64,000 nt of DNA from Epiperipatus broadwayi (lineage: Eukaryota > Onychophora > Udeonychophora > Euonychophora > Peripatidae): the NCBI GenBank assembly GCA_028023455.1, contig JAQFVV010006309.1:950511-1014510 (forward strand), in the 5' to 3' direction. Each line of letters begins with the position of its first letter. Position 1 is the first letter of the stretch. The position numbers and the translations under genes are program-made. This document shows positions 51,310-63,394 of the stretch, piece after piece. The notes under the pieces were generated by a model. The model was not told where the DNA came from. It saw only the letters and a program-made list of their open reading frames with translations, and made no database searches.

Positions 51310-52710
51310 ATTAAGGATAATATTATTTTAAGATGACTTTAGTGAATTGTTTAAAGTCTAAATTAAAAATATCTTTATTAGTAAAATCTTTATTATAAAT
51401 TTTAGGTAAACATAAATAAAGAGGGAAATGTTAATACATCAGACTTACAAATTTTAACTTCAAAAATATTGTGAGTAGGATTATTATAATTCTGTTTTTT
51501 ATACTTAATCTACAAAGCAAATTAGATACAGAAATATTCTGGGAAATAAATTTATGAAGAAATTTAAAATCTTTTGTTTTTCGTCTCAGCATTAAGTCAA
51601 TATAGTGATCATTATTTAGATTATTAAATTTTAAAATTTGTCAAAAACAGACTGAATTTTTATGATATCTGTCTTGTTATGAGAATTCCATATAATTGAC
51701 CATACTCCAAGATGGGAAGAACTAGGGATATAAAAAGTTTAATTTTTGTAGATTTATTAAATGCTTTTCCATATCTGTAATTAGCTCATAATTTTATTAA
51801 CCATAAAATTAATGTGGTTATGAAAAGACCCATTATTAAAGGATATTATTCCTAGATCTCTTTGATGATTTGTTATGATTTTAGAGTCACCAATATAGTA
51901 GGAAAACCTTAAGATTTCAGATTTTCTAGAGTAAAAGACAATAGAGCACTTATCCATATTTATATAATTATATTCACACAACTTCAAGAAATTATCTATA
52001 TCACTTTGAAGTAAAAAAACAGTCATTAATAGAATAAACATGCCCAACAATTTTGCAATCATCTGCATGATATAGAAGATGTGAAAATTTAATGTAATTT
52101 TTTAGATCATCAATGTATACATTAAATAATAATGGTGCAAGAACACTGCCTCAAGGCACCCTAGTAAAGCAATAATATGGTAATGACAATTTATTGTTAA
52201 ACTTCACACAAGTCATTCTATTTTTAATAAAAGAGTCAAACCAATTAATTAATAATTTGGAAAAACCTAATCTACAAAGCTTTTGAAGAAGAATTTTATG
52301 ATTAACTCTATTAAAAGCTTTGGACATAATAAAATAAATAATATCCAACCTAGATTGATTCTCTATTGAAGTGGAAATGTGATCAAAAATAGTTAGGAAA
52401 TTTGTTTCAATGGATCTATTAGGTAAAAAACCATGCTGCTCTGGTGTCAAAACCTTATTGACATCAAAGATAATTTTATTATATAAGCATCTTTCAAATA
52501 TCTGAGCAACAATGTGTAAAACTGAAATAGGCCTGTAGTCATTACTAAATTTCTAGATCCTTTTTTAAAAATAGGTACAACTTTAGCAATTTTGAGAGAT
52601 GTAGGAAAAGTACCATTTGCTAAAGTGCAATTAAAAATATGCAAAAGAGAAGAAGCAATATATTCAGCACATCTTTTATAAATGAAAGCTGGAATATTGT
52701 CAAGGCCCAC
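51310..52710 (-). pseudogene. CR1/Jockey-like reverse transcriptase remnant
   Basis: 52710-52447: MGLDNIPAFIYKRCAEYIAS, NGTFPTSLKIAKVVPIFKKG. 52450-52151: PEQHGFLPNRSIETNFLTIF, FIMSKAFNRVNHKILLQKL (the first catalytic Asp region D-x-S-K-A-F-D, here with the usual Asp residues replaced: I-M-S-K-A-F-N). About 52140-52060 carries the QGSxLxPLLF-type block and a Y-H-A-D-D box split by a frame change. 52068-51781: CEYNYINMDKCSIVFYSRKS, KIITNHQRDLGI. About 51740-51690: KLFISLVLPILEYGQLYG, the typical post-RT motif. All catalytic steps are compromised. Confidence 0.85.
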
Positions 52711-53539
52711 ATTAGAATGGAATTTAAGCTACTTATTAGCAAAAATAATATCAGATTCAATGAATGAATTACCTCCTATCCTTTCTTCAATTATATCATT
52801 ATTTTCAGTTAACTTAATAAAAGATTTACATTGTTTAAAAAGCTCTGAGAAATAATGAGAAAAATCATCTGCAACTAGATTTGAATGATTACTTTGTAAT
52901 TTTTTTTTTATTACCTAAATCCTTGACTGGAGATCAAAATTGCAAAGGGTTATCAGAAATATGACTTTCAGAATATTGTATGAATTTTTGAAAATCTCTA
53001 TGATATATAACTTTTGACAATCTGCTATAATTAATTAAATTGTTATAATAATTTAAGTTCTTACTGTAAAATGATTTTCTTTTAATAATTTCTTTAAGAG
53101 AGATTGAAAATCAGACGGGAAAATGGTTAGTTAAAAAAAATTTCTTAGGAATGTATTTGTCAATTAGTTCACTAAATGATCGTTCAAAAAATGTCATACA
53201 GAAATCTTTATCTGATGAAGAATACACATTTCCCAGTTAAAGTTAGATAACTGTAAACAAAGACCCAAATAATTTCCTTTTTTTGTAGTTTGTTTTCATA
53301 ATTTTAAAGCGACAAAATCTATTAAATTAATATAAAATTCTAAGGAAAGATGATGCAACTCAATGGATAAAAACAAAAGTAGTTAAACATTCAATTGTAG
53401 GAAAATTTCTAAGAATATAATCCAACATGTGATTATTGAAATTGGTGTATGGATTAAATTGTTTTAGATTTAACAAATTGCAAAACTGAATCATTCTCAA
53501 TGCTTTAGGTGAAAATGAAACTGAATCTATTTATAGTAT

Positions 53540-54038
53540 TACCTGAATATAAATGAAAATATTAAAATCACCAGAAATAACTGTATGATTTGTATTTGAT
53601 TAAAAAGTCTTCAAGAATACAAAGAAATTCATTAAAGTTTAAAAAGAATAATCTTGTTTTTATGTATATAGTACCCAAAAGAAATTTGACATTATTTTCC
53701 AAACATATTTCACACCATGTAGCTTCACAAGATGAAGATGAAATAGGAATATTCTTATATATAAAATTACATTTAAAGGCAATGAGCATTCCTCCACCTT
53801 TGAAAGCAACATCAGAGGATCTGTCTGTTCAAAGTACTTTAAATCTATTGTCCATAAAAGTATCATCTGAGATGTGTTGAGTAAGCCAAGTTTCTGAAAT
53901 AAAAATAATATCAAAATTTTCAGAATTGAAGAACTGCTTAACTTTTGCAGTCTTAGTTTTGATTCCATGAATGTTTATGTAAAAACAATAAAGTTCAAAC
54001 ATAATATCAAAAAATATAAAATAAATAATAATCAACAA
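53540..54038 (-). pseudogene. CR1/Jockey-like AP endonuclease remnant
   Basis: 54038-53829 gives YINIHGIKTKTAKVKQFFNS and NFDIIFISETWL (the Glu motif S-E-T-W-L). 53968-53660 and 53789-53568 give the middle strands in two other frames (CEATWCEICLENNVKFLLGT, NFNEFLCILEDFL). About 53580-53555 encodes VISGDFNI, the G-D-F-N motif. Three frames are needed to read one domain. It sits upstream of the RT as expected. Confidence 0.85.
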
Positions 54039-54121
54039 AAAAAATGTTGATAAAGAATGTTGTTGGCAAAAGAGACTAATCAGAAAGTATTAATAAACTG
54101 GCCAATGAGCCATAAAAAAAT

Positions 54122-54529
54122 TTATTGTAGTCCCGCAAGGCCATAAATGATTTGAAATAAACTCCCAATGCTTGTGTTTAGGAATTGAAACAAAAAACTA
54201 CGAGTATTAGAATTAAACAAATTAATGTTAATACATATGACTTTAACTTTGGAAGTGTGTTTTCCAAAAAAACTTTTTATATCAGTATATTTAACATCTA
54301 CTGCTATATTTGAAATCAAATATTTATAATATTTATCATTATCCTTAATTAATAATAAACAGTTACTATTATTAAGGCCTCTATAAGAAAATTGACTTTT
54401 AAACTTAAGTTCATTATTATCTTTAGAAATATTTTGTCTAAATTTAAAAGAATAATTACTAAATTTTTTATTATAAAATTTATTTGAATTTAGTCTAAAA
54501 TTATAATAATAATAATTATTATATAACAA
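54122..54529 (-). pseudogene. Probable LINE ORF1 C-terminal fragment
   Basis: 135 codons upstream of the endonuclease, Asn/Tyr-rich at the start, then KYTDIKSFFGKHTSKVKVIC, NTRSFLFQFLN and SIGSLFQIIYGLAGLQ. The last part resembles the C-terminus common in CR1/Jockey ORF1 proteins (strand-rich, ending around a W-P-x-G-V motif, here not preserved). Position and strand fit ORF1 of the same element. The assignment is tentative. Confidence 0.4.
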
Positions 54530-55040
54530 TAATGATGAATATCTATGCCAAATATAAATTCAACACAATAGTCTATTAAGCATAATTGTGATAATGATGT
54601 AATGTTGAGTTTCAATCTCCAGTTAATTTGATTAGGCTCATTACCAATTTAAAAAGATAAAATAAATATTATGCAACAAGCTAATGCTACTCAATATTTA
54701 TACAAGGAGATCAAGGCAGACTTAACTACAAGAATAAAAAAATACATTACTTACTACAAGTGATCAAAAACAGATATTAATGGCAATTCAATTTTTTAAA
54801 ATCATGTACAAGAGATGTATTATATATTTAATCCTGATAATATTGGCATTGTGTGTGAGAAAAGTGATCATTGGAAATGAAAAATAAAAAAAGTATGATT
54901 CCTTTTGAATTCAAATAACATTCTTAATGAATATTTCAAAACAATTTAATTAAATAATAGAAGTCTATATTATTATTATTCTTTACTTTTTTTGAATTTC
55001 TTCATATATTCATATATATTGCTTATAATAACTTCTTTCA

Positions 55041-55166
55041 TATACACTTTAAATGAAAAAAAAATTCTTTTTTTTATTTGAAGGAAATTGAGAATGCTCT
55101 GATGAAGACTGCTGGACAGTCAAAACTGTCAGGGAAAAAAGCAATTTTTATTGCATTTAAAGTGTA
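55041..55166. repeat. Short inverted repeat flanking a hammerhead-like motif
   Basis: TATACACTTTAAATG at 55041-55055 is matched by CATTTAAAGTGTA at 55154-55166. The enclosed 98 bases contain the hammerhead-like motif at 55099. Confidence 0.6.
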
Positions 55167-55344
55167 CACCTGGGTCTTGTTTTATGCAGTAGATAGGTTG
55201 CTCAGAAAATGTGCACAAAAAAATAGCCCAAAAATAGACTTAACTTACCTTGAAAAATGGGGGATAGGTTCTGTAATTTTAAGAAATCACATAAAGGCAA
55301 AGCAACAAGGAAAAATTACTTTAAAATTCACATTAAAAAAATAA
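55078..55344 (+). other. Open frame of 88 codons, unassigned
   Basis: The frame overlaps the hammerhead-like motif and then encodes FIAFKVYTWVLFYAVDRLLR and KIDLTYLEKWGIGSVILRNH, ending in a basic tail. The composition after about residue 25 is not simple AT-driven, so it might be a protein fragment, but no family is recognised and no second copy was seen. Confidence 0.25.
55099..55134 (+). ncRNA. Hammerhead-like motif (core partly mutated)
   Basis: CTGATGA (55099-55105), one extra A, a five-pair stem GACTG-CTGGA-CAGTC (55107-55121), AAAAC where GAAAC is expected, then TGTC and AGGG. The overall form resembles minimal ribozymes of Penelope-like terminal repeats, but G12 is changed, stem I pairing is weak, and stem III would have almost no loop. 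Probably a relic. Confidence 0.4.
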
Positions 55345-55399
55345 GAAAATAAAGTATGACTAATAAAAAATTTCAAATATTTAAAAAAAATTAATACAA

Positions 55400-58300
55400 G
55401 ACAAACTTTTTTTATTTTTTTTATTAACTACAGTATTTAATTTTATATTTTTTCATACATATTTTAATCATTACTGCTATTTGACAATATGTGTTCATCT
55501 GAGAACTGGCAAGAAATCAGATTCATGATGTACAACTAGCACCACTTTAATATTGTGCTGTGTTAATGGTTTTCTGTTTCTATATTAAAAAAATGAGATC
55601 ACAATCAAAACAAAAAGATTATACATTATCATTAGAAAGATTATTTTGAGTACAAAATCAATAAAATCTTGGTTATTTATTTTAAAAATCTAAAAAAATT
55701 ATTTATTTCTGTTATATCTAACAAAATACATTTTAAAGTTTAAATTTTTAGAATATTTATTGTGATATTTTTATACATACATATAAAACTATTATTATTA
55801 TTTACTCATTAGTATAAGTAGATTATTTACATAGAAGCTAAGATTCTAAATACAGCTTCAGGCCATATTCACGTTAGCTGCTAATATAATGTTATATTTT
55901 TGAAAAAAAAAGTATTTCAAGTCAAAATAATTAATAGTAATTTAAATTTCTTGATATCTAATAAATATAGTGAAATATGAAATGTATTAAGAAGAAACAT
56001 GAATCACATAACTTCAAAATCACATTAAAATAATCTGCATAAAATGAGACCCATGTGTATATGAGAGGAGTTATTATAAGCAATATATATATAAATAATT
56101 AAATAATAATTGGAATTTTAATTAATTATACATGGCTATTTTTTATTTCAACTAAATCCATGAATATATAAAAGTATTGAAAATACTACTTGACCATTTT
56201 TGGATAACTTGAAAGAAAATTTTATTCCATGTGAAGTATTTAATGAGTTTATATATATCTTATAATCTTTAGCTTTGTCAGAAGCTAAATGTTTAGTCAA
56301 ATTTTGTGCCAAGCCATCTAAAAAAATTATAGTTTAATTTTGTTATGAATAAATTATTTTTAGTACATTATAATCCCATAATTTTATACATGAAAGCTGC
56401 TATATTAGTATTTTATCTGTGATACAGCTGTAAAATAATTTTTACATAGCTTAAATATTAAGAGTTTTCATTTAAGTAAATGTTTAAGATGCTAAAGTCT
56501 TTAAATATTTAAATATCCAATAATGTCAATGATAAACAGTGTAATTTTAAGTTAATACTGCTAAATTAGTCCTAATTTAACTGTTAAAATATTTCCAAAA
56601 GCTTGTATTAATTTTGAAGATTGAGAAACCAGGTTCAACCCCTATATTTTAGTTTGCTGGTACTTAAAACTAAAACTATAATATTTTAATTCATTTTTAA
56701 TGTTAACACATATTATTCTAGTTAAATATTTTAGACTAATTTAATTAGAAAAAATTTAACAAAGCTAATAATTAAAGTTAAAATTTTAAAGTAATGAATA
56801 AAAGAATATTGAATGAATAACTAAATATTATACATATTTAATATTATTTATTTTAAAAATATTTTCAAAACAATTTAAATTTATATTGAGACTCAATAAA
56901 TAATTGTATTAAATATTATATGTAATATTTGTTTTATTAAAGATGACATTTAAATTTTAATGTAATGTTTTATTTTATAATGATTTTTGTAAATTTTAAT
57001 TAATTATTTTATGGTACCAGGAAGTATTTGGGTTTTGTTTAGCCAACAATTAAAAAATTAATTTATTGTAAAATTGAATATTAATCCGGTAATTTTTGAA
57101 TAACAACTTTCCCTAGTGATAAATAGATTAAGGATTTAAACTAATTAGGGAAGAGGTTGTAGGTTAAAAGATTAATAAACAATTTTGTAAAATGGTCACA
57201 TGACTAATAGTATAAATAAAGCAAGACTGACACCTGACAATCAATTATCATGCACTTTACTTCAATTGTTTAATTTGTAAGAGTCATATTTTAAATTTTA
57301 AAAAGTGTAAGTTTTTTCTAAATTTTATTTTTAAGCTCAGTATGTTAGGCTGAATAAAAACTATTCAGGTTCACTTATCTGAACTGAAACACCAGTGGAA
57401 CCGAAATCTCTACCTTCTAGCTTTCATCTTTTAAATGTAGTGCATTAGAAAACTTCAAAGTTATTGTTATGACTTAAGAACAATTATCAATTTCAAAGTT
57501 GCAATGGACTATTTATTTTTTTTATTGGAAAGAACTTTAAAGCAAGTATTAATAATTTCTTGATATTTTCTTTAAAATATTCGGTTATTTCAAATTGTCT
57601 AGAATTTATTTACCTAAAATAAAAGACTTTAAAATTCAAAATAAAAACTATATTTTGATATAAAAAATGTATATTTCAGACATTTTACAAATTTATTAAG
57701 TCTATAAAAAGAAGAGTTAAATTAATAATTTATACTACAATAAAATGTATTTGTGCTTGATTTAAATAAGACATTATATTGTTAATTTTTGATACCACAA
57801 ATAAATGAACTCATTTATTATGATTGTTTCCATTTTCTTCCCTGAAAGTAAAAAAAATCATTTTTCTCCAAGCTGGAGTAATTAAAAAATCAACTTGTAA
57901 CAAACTGTTTGATAAATATTATGAAATTTAAAAGTTATTAATTTTATAAAAATGAAATATAAAATATACCTGCAAAATGACATTTTATTTAATGAACTTA
58001 AATTACTTTTCTGCATTTTATTATTTTACAACACCTACAAAATATTTAAAACTTACAAGTTACTTTTCCCTCCAAGTGTTGCTATAGATACCTTTGTGAT
58101 CGCAAATGACATTACTTTGTATTTTCATAATATTTTATCATAATGCTTTCCCTATATATCTTTTTATTGTCACATATACAATTTATTTGTTTTATAAACT
58201 TACTGAGCTTAGTTATATTACATTGCATATTTAGCTTATGCATTGTGCAGCATTGTTGTTACCGCTGTTACAATCTTTGTCTCCTTCTTTGAGTTACAAT

Positions 58301-59040
58301 ATATAATAGATTTTTACATTTTCATTAATATTGCAAACAAAATACATAAAACTGTTAACATATTCATAATTATGCGTTTCTTATTTTCATATTATATACA
58401 AAATTTTGATTTTGATATATATATATTTGACAGAGTGCTCCATGTGTAGACTTCCCAAATTCTGAAAGAAGTGTTGGCCTGTTTTGTTTTCTTACTGTAT
58501 TCTGTGTGTATCACTGAAAACATGCATTAAAATATATGATAGCAAGCAAATAAACAATTTCATAGATAAAAATAACATTTCTATACTTATGTAACATATC
58601 TTCATCAAAGTTTTCTAACAAAAATACAATTTCATAAAAACATAACTATTTTTTAATTTAAATTTTTCTATTAAAACTGTTAACATTATACTTTAATGGA
58701 AAAGTTTTCAACTATGCTCCTATAACACAGCAAAGAAATAGAGTTCATATTTTCTCCAAGTATTTAATAAGTTTAATCAAAATAGTTTTAAACAATATTC
58801 ATGGAGTTTTTCATCAAGTAATCATAAAACAATAATCTTTTAATCACAAATTATACATACTAATATGTATATTAACTAAATCTCTATTGACTGGGATTAA
58901 TTAGGTTTTATTAAAAAAAATAATAATTGGATATTCCAAATTGGGCTTTATTATAAAAATATGAGTGCTAAGCTATACATGTTGATAAGATGGCCTGAAA
59001 TTCACCATAGTAAATGGAGGAGCAGGCTGGATCTTGGCAT
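55400..59040. other. Non-coding AT-rich DNA
   Basis: Very AT-rich with no recognised genes or repeats. Frames at 57952-58143 and 58243-58449 are Phe/Ile/Tyr-rich and look like chance. Confidence 0.5.
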
Positions 59041-59054
59041 TTAATTCTGTAGAC

Positions 59055-59137
59055 CAGTGATTCTCAACCACTGTGCCCCCCCCATTTTTTTTGTTATTAA
59101 AAGTGTGCCATGACAAGAAAAGGGTTGAGAATCATTG
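59055..59137. mobile_element. 83-bp hAT-type MITE with 8-bp target duplications
   Basis: It starts CAGTGATTCTCAACC and ends GGTTGAGAATCATTG (14 of 15 terminal bases complementary). The flanks CTGTAGAC (59047-59054) and CTATAGAC (59138-59145) differ at one base, an 8-bp duplication as made by hAT transposases. CAGTGRTTCTCAACC is a widespread hAT/Charlie terminus. It has no coding capacity and would have been moved by a hAT transposase elsewhere. Confidence 0.88.
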
Positions 59138-59145
59138 CTATAGAC

Positions 59146-61655
59146 AATTTGAAAATGAAGCTCAGTTGTCACTTAGACTTTAGAGTTGTTGAATAGACAA
59201 TGTAAAAGAGGTGATGTGCGAAATGCAACAGGGTGTGGCAGATTTAAAAATATTTTTGAAATGTATATATATTGAGATGTTTAATCTTATAATTCCTTTG
59301 AATGTAGATTATTCTTTAAAGTGTTACCTTCATTAAATCTAATTAAAAATTAAATGTAGTCTGACCTACAGATTGTATTGTTTAAAAAATCTATATATTT
59401 TAATAAATGTATTTTTATATTACTCATATGGAATATTATGTTTGTAAAAAGTAAAGAATACAAAGTATGTAATTATCTTAAATAAAATCTATAGAACATT
59501 CAAGTATAACATTTGCAATTAGTAATTAAATCAGAAATACAGAATAAAAAAATAAAATCTTTCAAGTTCAAAAGTCATTTAAAGTATTTTTGTAAAAAAG
59601 CAATTATTGTAGTAAATGTGCAATCATTTTAAAAGGTAATTAGTCTAATCAAACTAATAAAGCAAGTAAGATACATATTAAACAAGTGAATAGAAAGACA
59701 ATAATAGTAATTAACAAGAAAACAAAACATCATATATATTTATTTTGAAAAATATAAGTTTGATATAATAGATAACCATATATAGGAAAGAAAGTTTCAT
59801 CAATTGTATCAGTATTTATAAGGAATAGTCCTAGTATTTTCATTCAGAAAAATCAGGTGATCATTAGAAAGTTAATTATTGGAACTCACACTATGTATAC
59901 CATATACCAATAAAAAACCCTGATTATAGATAACTACCCTATATTTGTTATCCATTACAGTACTGAATCACTCTACTATGCTTTCTATAGGATGTCCAAT
60001 ATGATATGATGATGATATGAATGATAAAAATGGTTTATAGATGGAAAGTATTCATGGGTATGAAATGGGAAAAGTCTTCTATTGAACTGTTTGTTAATAA
60101 AACAAATTACAAGACAAATAAATCTGTGGTTTTCTGTTTTGTATAATCCACTATGATACCATGGTAAACAAAGTATCACCTCATGCTTTAATGCCATAAT
60201 ACTAACATTAAGTCAAATATTTAAATATCTTACATAAGGGCTAAACTTGAGTATGAGATTTAATTGACTTTGGTAAGATACAACCTGCCATAGCAGTCCA
60301 TACTGATTCTGCTAACTATTCATCTATGTATATTCTTTCTAACATAACAAAAATATATGAACACTTCACTAATTCTCCTAATAATAATTAAGCATGATAA
60401 CACTAAAAAAAATAAGAAAACTCCTATTTTTTAAAATGACCTAATCCCCCTCTCTTTTTATGTACTTCTGTTGCTACCTTATTAATCCTTTTCTCAATCC
60501 CAAAATAGGTAATATTTATATTATTTGATCAAATTGACTGATAAAGAAAAAGTTTGAGAACTGTTTTAAAGCAAATACTCAAACAAATCTTTTATTAATA
60601 ACAAATCACTTAATTCTGACAATCACTGATTATTCAAGCTTATACTAGATGGCACTGATGTAGAGTAGTGAGTGCTCTTGTTTTAAATCTTCTATTAATT
60701 AAAATATTTATTCAGTTTATATTTTAAATCATGGGCAATGATAAATAAAATTTAATAAAGTAAACAAAGCAAAAGATATTGGATGTTAATGTTATTTTAA
60801 CTTAATGTAAAAATTCTCACTGTTGGTAATAAATCTAGCACGAAAGATTGCTTATTTTTCTGAGTAATAAATGTTTTACTAATCTCAAATCTGTTACAAT
60901 GTATATTTAGGTTATTTAGATTTTTGGGATAAGCATTCTACAAATTCTAAATTTGTTCTCATATCTAAGCATGTTTGTGTTGATAGAAAACATGTGTGTA
61001 ACATAGTCACAGTTTTGATTTAAATAAAACCTAAACAAGTTAGAAACACTAGGTGGAGCTGTACTTAGAAATGATGAATAATAAGATAGCTTTGTTCACG
61101 ATAGAATATTATAGTTTCTTATTACTTTATGATATCTACATGTGCAACTATGATGATGATGATTATCATAAGATAGCTCATCACATTCTTTTTATGACTG
61201 ATAATTGACACATACTTATTAGCATTTTGCTATATCTATTCTACAATAAGTGTTTTTCTTATTTTTTGATAAGATAGGTATGTTTAAATACATCTTACTT
61301 TGTTTTAAATAATCATTTTGTTAAAGATTGATGGAAGATTCTTATTTTGTGCATCACCCATTCAAGCATCTAAAATCATAAATATCTACTCCTTATATGC
61401 TACGGATGAATAATTATCTGAGTCACTATTAATAACTAAAAACTTTGATTACTTCCAACTACTAGACTATTTTCTTTTTGTTCTCTTAATGAAATCAGAT
61501 CAAGCTAATTAGCAAAATTATCAACAAGTCAATATTCTGTCCAAATCCTGCCTTAGTTATTTGCAATACATAAATAAATCATAGAGTGACTTGAATGTTT
61601 ATTGTTTTCTTCCTGTAATATTTTATCTGCACATGCTTATTTCATGTCTACAATT
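59146..61655. other. Non-coding AT-rich DNA
   Basis: No recognised features. The minus frame at 59985-60197 has no known domain. Confidence 0.5.
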
Positions 61656-61666
61656 TTTTATTAGTC

Positions 61667-62705
61667 GTGATTAATTATTAAGTGTATAGGAAGAATGTAA
61701 ATACTTTAGTGAAAGACTTTAACCTTTATCATATGCACTTTGAAAGTATATAATAATCAAGTGTTACCTTTTTTGACTATAGAGGGATCTCTCAAACCTC
61801 AACACAAGATAGTGACTTTATAAAAATAAGAATGGCTGTCTTATCTTTAACCTAAATTCCTTCTTATATAGGCCAATCTGAAGCATCTTGATCTGAGAGT
61901 ATAAAACTGTTAGTCTCTTCACTTTTTACAAATTAACTTTTGTGAAATCTTGCGATTTACAATGAATTAATATTATGATCTTTATACTGGAAATATATAA
62001 ACTAATATAAATTTGTGATTATTTATTAAGTACAAAGGAAATATATAAATACTTTAAAAAAAGGCTTTAATCTTTATCATATGCACCTTGAATGTTTATA
62101 ATAGTCAAGCGATGTCTTCTTTTAACTATAGAAGGATCTCTCAAACCCTGACACAAAATAGTGACTTTATAAAACTAAGAATGGCTGTCTTTAGGTTACA
62201 GATAATATGGCTGTTCTTATCTTTATAAAGTTGCTATCTTGTGTCAAGGTTTGAGAGTTCCTTTTTAGTCAAAAAAGATACCGCTTGACTATTATAAATG
62301 TTCAAGGTGTATATGATAAAGGTTAAAGTCTTTCTCTAAAATATTTACATACTTCCTATGTGGTTCATAAATAATCACAATGTTACATTAGTTTATATAT
62401 TTCCAATATAAAGATCATAATATTAACTCATTATAAATTGCAAGATTTCATAAAGATTAACTTATTAAGAAAATATTGGACTTAAAAAGTGAAGAGACTA
62501 ACAGCTTTACACTCTCAAAACATGATGCTTCAGATTGGCCTATGTAAGTGGGAATTTAGGTTAAAGATAAGATGGCTGTTCTTACCTTTAAAAGTGGCTA
62601 TCTTGGGTAAAGGTATGGGAAGTCTCTCTATAGTCACAAAAAACATTGCTTAACTATTATAAATATTCAAGGCATATATGATAATGGTTAAAGCATTTAT
62701 CTAAA
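61667..62705. repeat. About 1-kb palindrome made of tandem 348-bp units (family D)
   Basis: GTGATTAWTTATTAAGT starts at 61667 and 62015 (period 348). After one and a half units the sequence turns round at about 62195, and 62196-62705 runs back through the same text in inverse (AGATAAGATGGCTGTTCTTA, CAGATTGGCCTATGTAAG, GCTTGACTATTATAAATGTT). Each unit contains ATCTCTCAAACC and AGTGACTTTATAAAA. The units share a motif with family C (CAAGGTGCATNTG...AAAG and A-G-C-C/T-T-T). No coding content or ribozyme was recognised. Confidence 0.85.
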
Positions 62706-62714
62706 AAAATTTAT

Positions 62715-63100
62715 TAGTTTAACTTTTCACATTTCTATATATATAATGTATTATATGACTATATATACACTCAACATAGTAGGATATGTATTGGGATATG
62801 CATAACTATCATAATACTGCCTTTTTAATATAGTGGATACTTAACCATTATAGAATGCATATATAAATTATCCTTAAATATTACCAGAATTAGTTATCAA
62901 ATTAAAAAAGTTGTTGTGTTAATGAGAATAATACTTTGATACTGGATTAATTATTTGATAAGTAGGCATTATTTAACCAGTTTAGTTTCCAATATCTCTA
63001 ATACATATATTTCTAACTACCAAAATAAATTAATTGAAAATCTGTTTATTTAGATATCAGCTAATATTTATTTACTATAATATTAATTTCAAAAAATATA
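62715..63100. other. Non-coding AT-rich DNA
   Basis: Nothing recognised. Confidence 0.5.
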
Positions 63101-63109
63101 CTATTTTTA

Positions 63110-63390
63110 TTAAAAATTATATGTTGGACTATTTCCATCATATAATACAATATCTTTAGAAACATTCCAACTTAGTTCAAACATTACAAATTCCATTCAA
63201 CTGCTAATGTTGCTGATCTGACCAGTAACAGTATTATTAGCACCAGAATTGCCCTTGGTGTGTCAATGGTTGGGTCAGCAACACTTGAAGAAGAGAGGAG
63301 AGGAGTATAGCTAAAACTGTTGTATTATATACTTACTAACCTGTATACTAGTATTAGCAACTGAATGTATTTGAAAAGTTTAAATCAAAG
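63110..63390. repeat. Dispersed repeat M, foldback copy
   Basis: ATGTTGGACTATTTCCATCA, TTCCATTCAACTGCTAAT and, in inverse, TATTAGCAACTGAATGTATT match repeat M at 15.5 and 17.5-17.8 kb. The two arms flank a centre with GCTGATCTGACC and GGGTCAGCAAC, itself an inverted pair. Confidence 0.65.
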
Positions 63391-63394
63391 TTTG

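Larger units (their letters stand above)
51120..54550 (-). mobile_element. CR1/Jockey-superfamily LINE remnant, minus strand
   Basis: On the minus strand, from about 54530 to 51310: ORF1 C-terminal remnant, endonuclease, and RT, each in broken frames. Motifs below match the CR1/L2/Jockey group rather than the YMDD LINE or RTE families in this window. It is 5'-incomplete and has at least eight frame breaks. Flanked at its 3' side by a triplet microsatellite. Confidence 0.85.
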
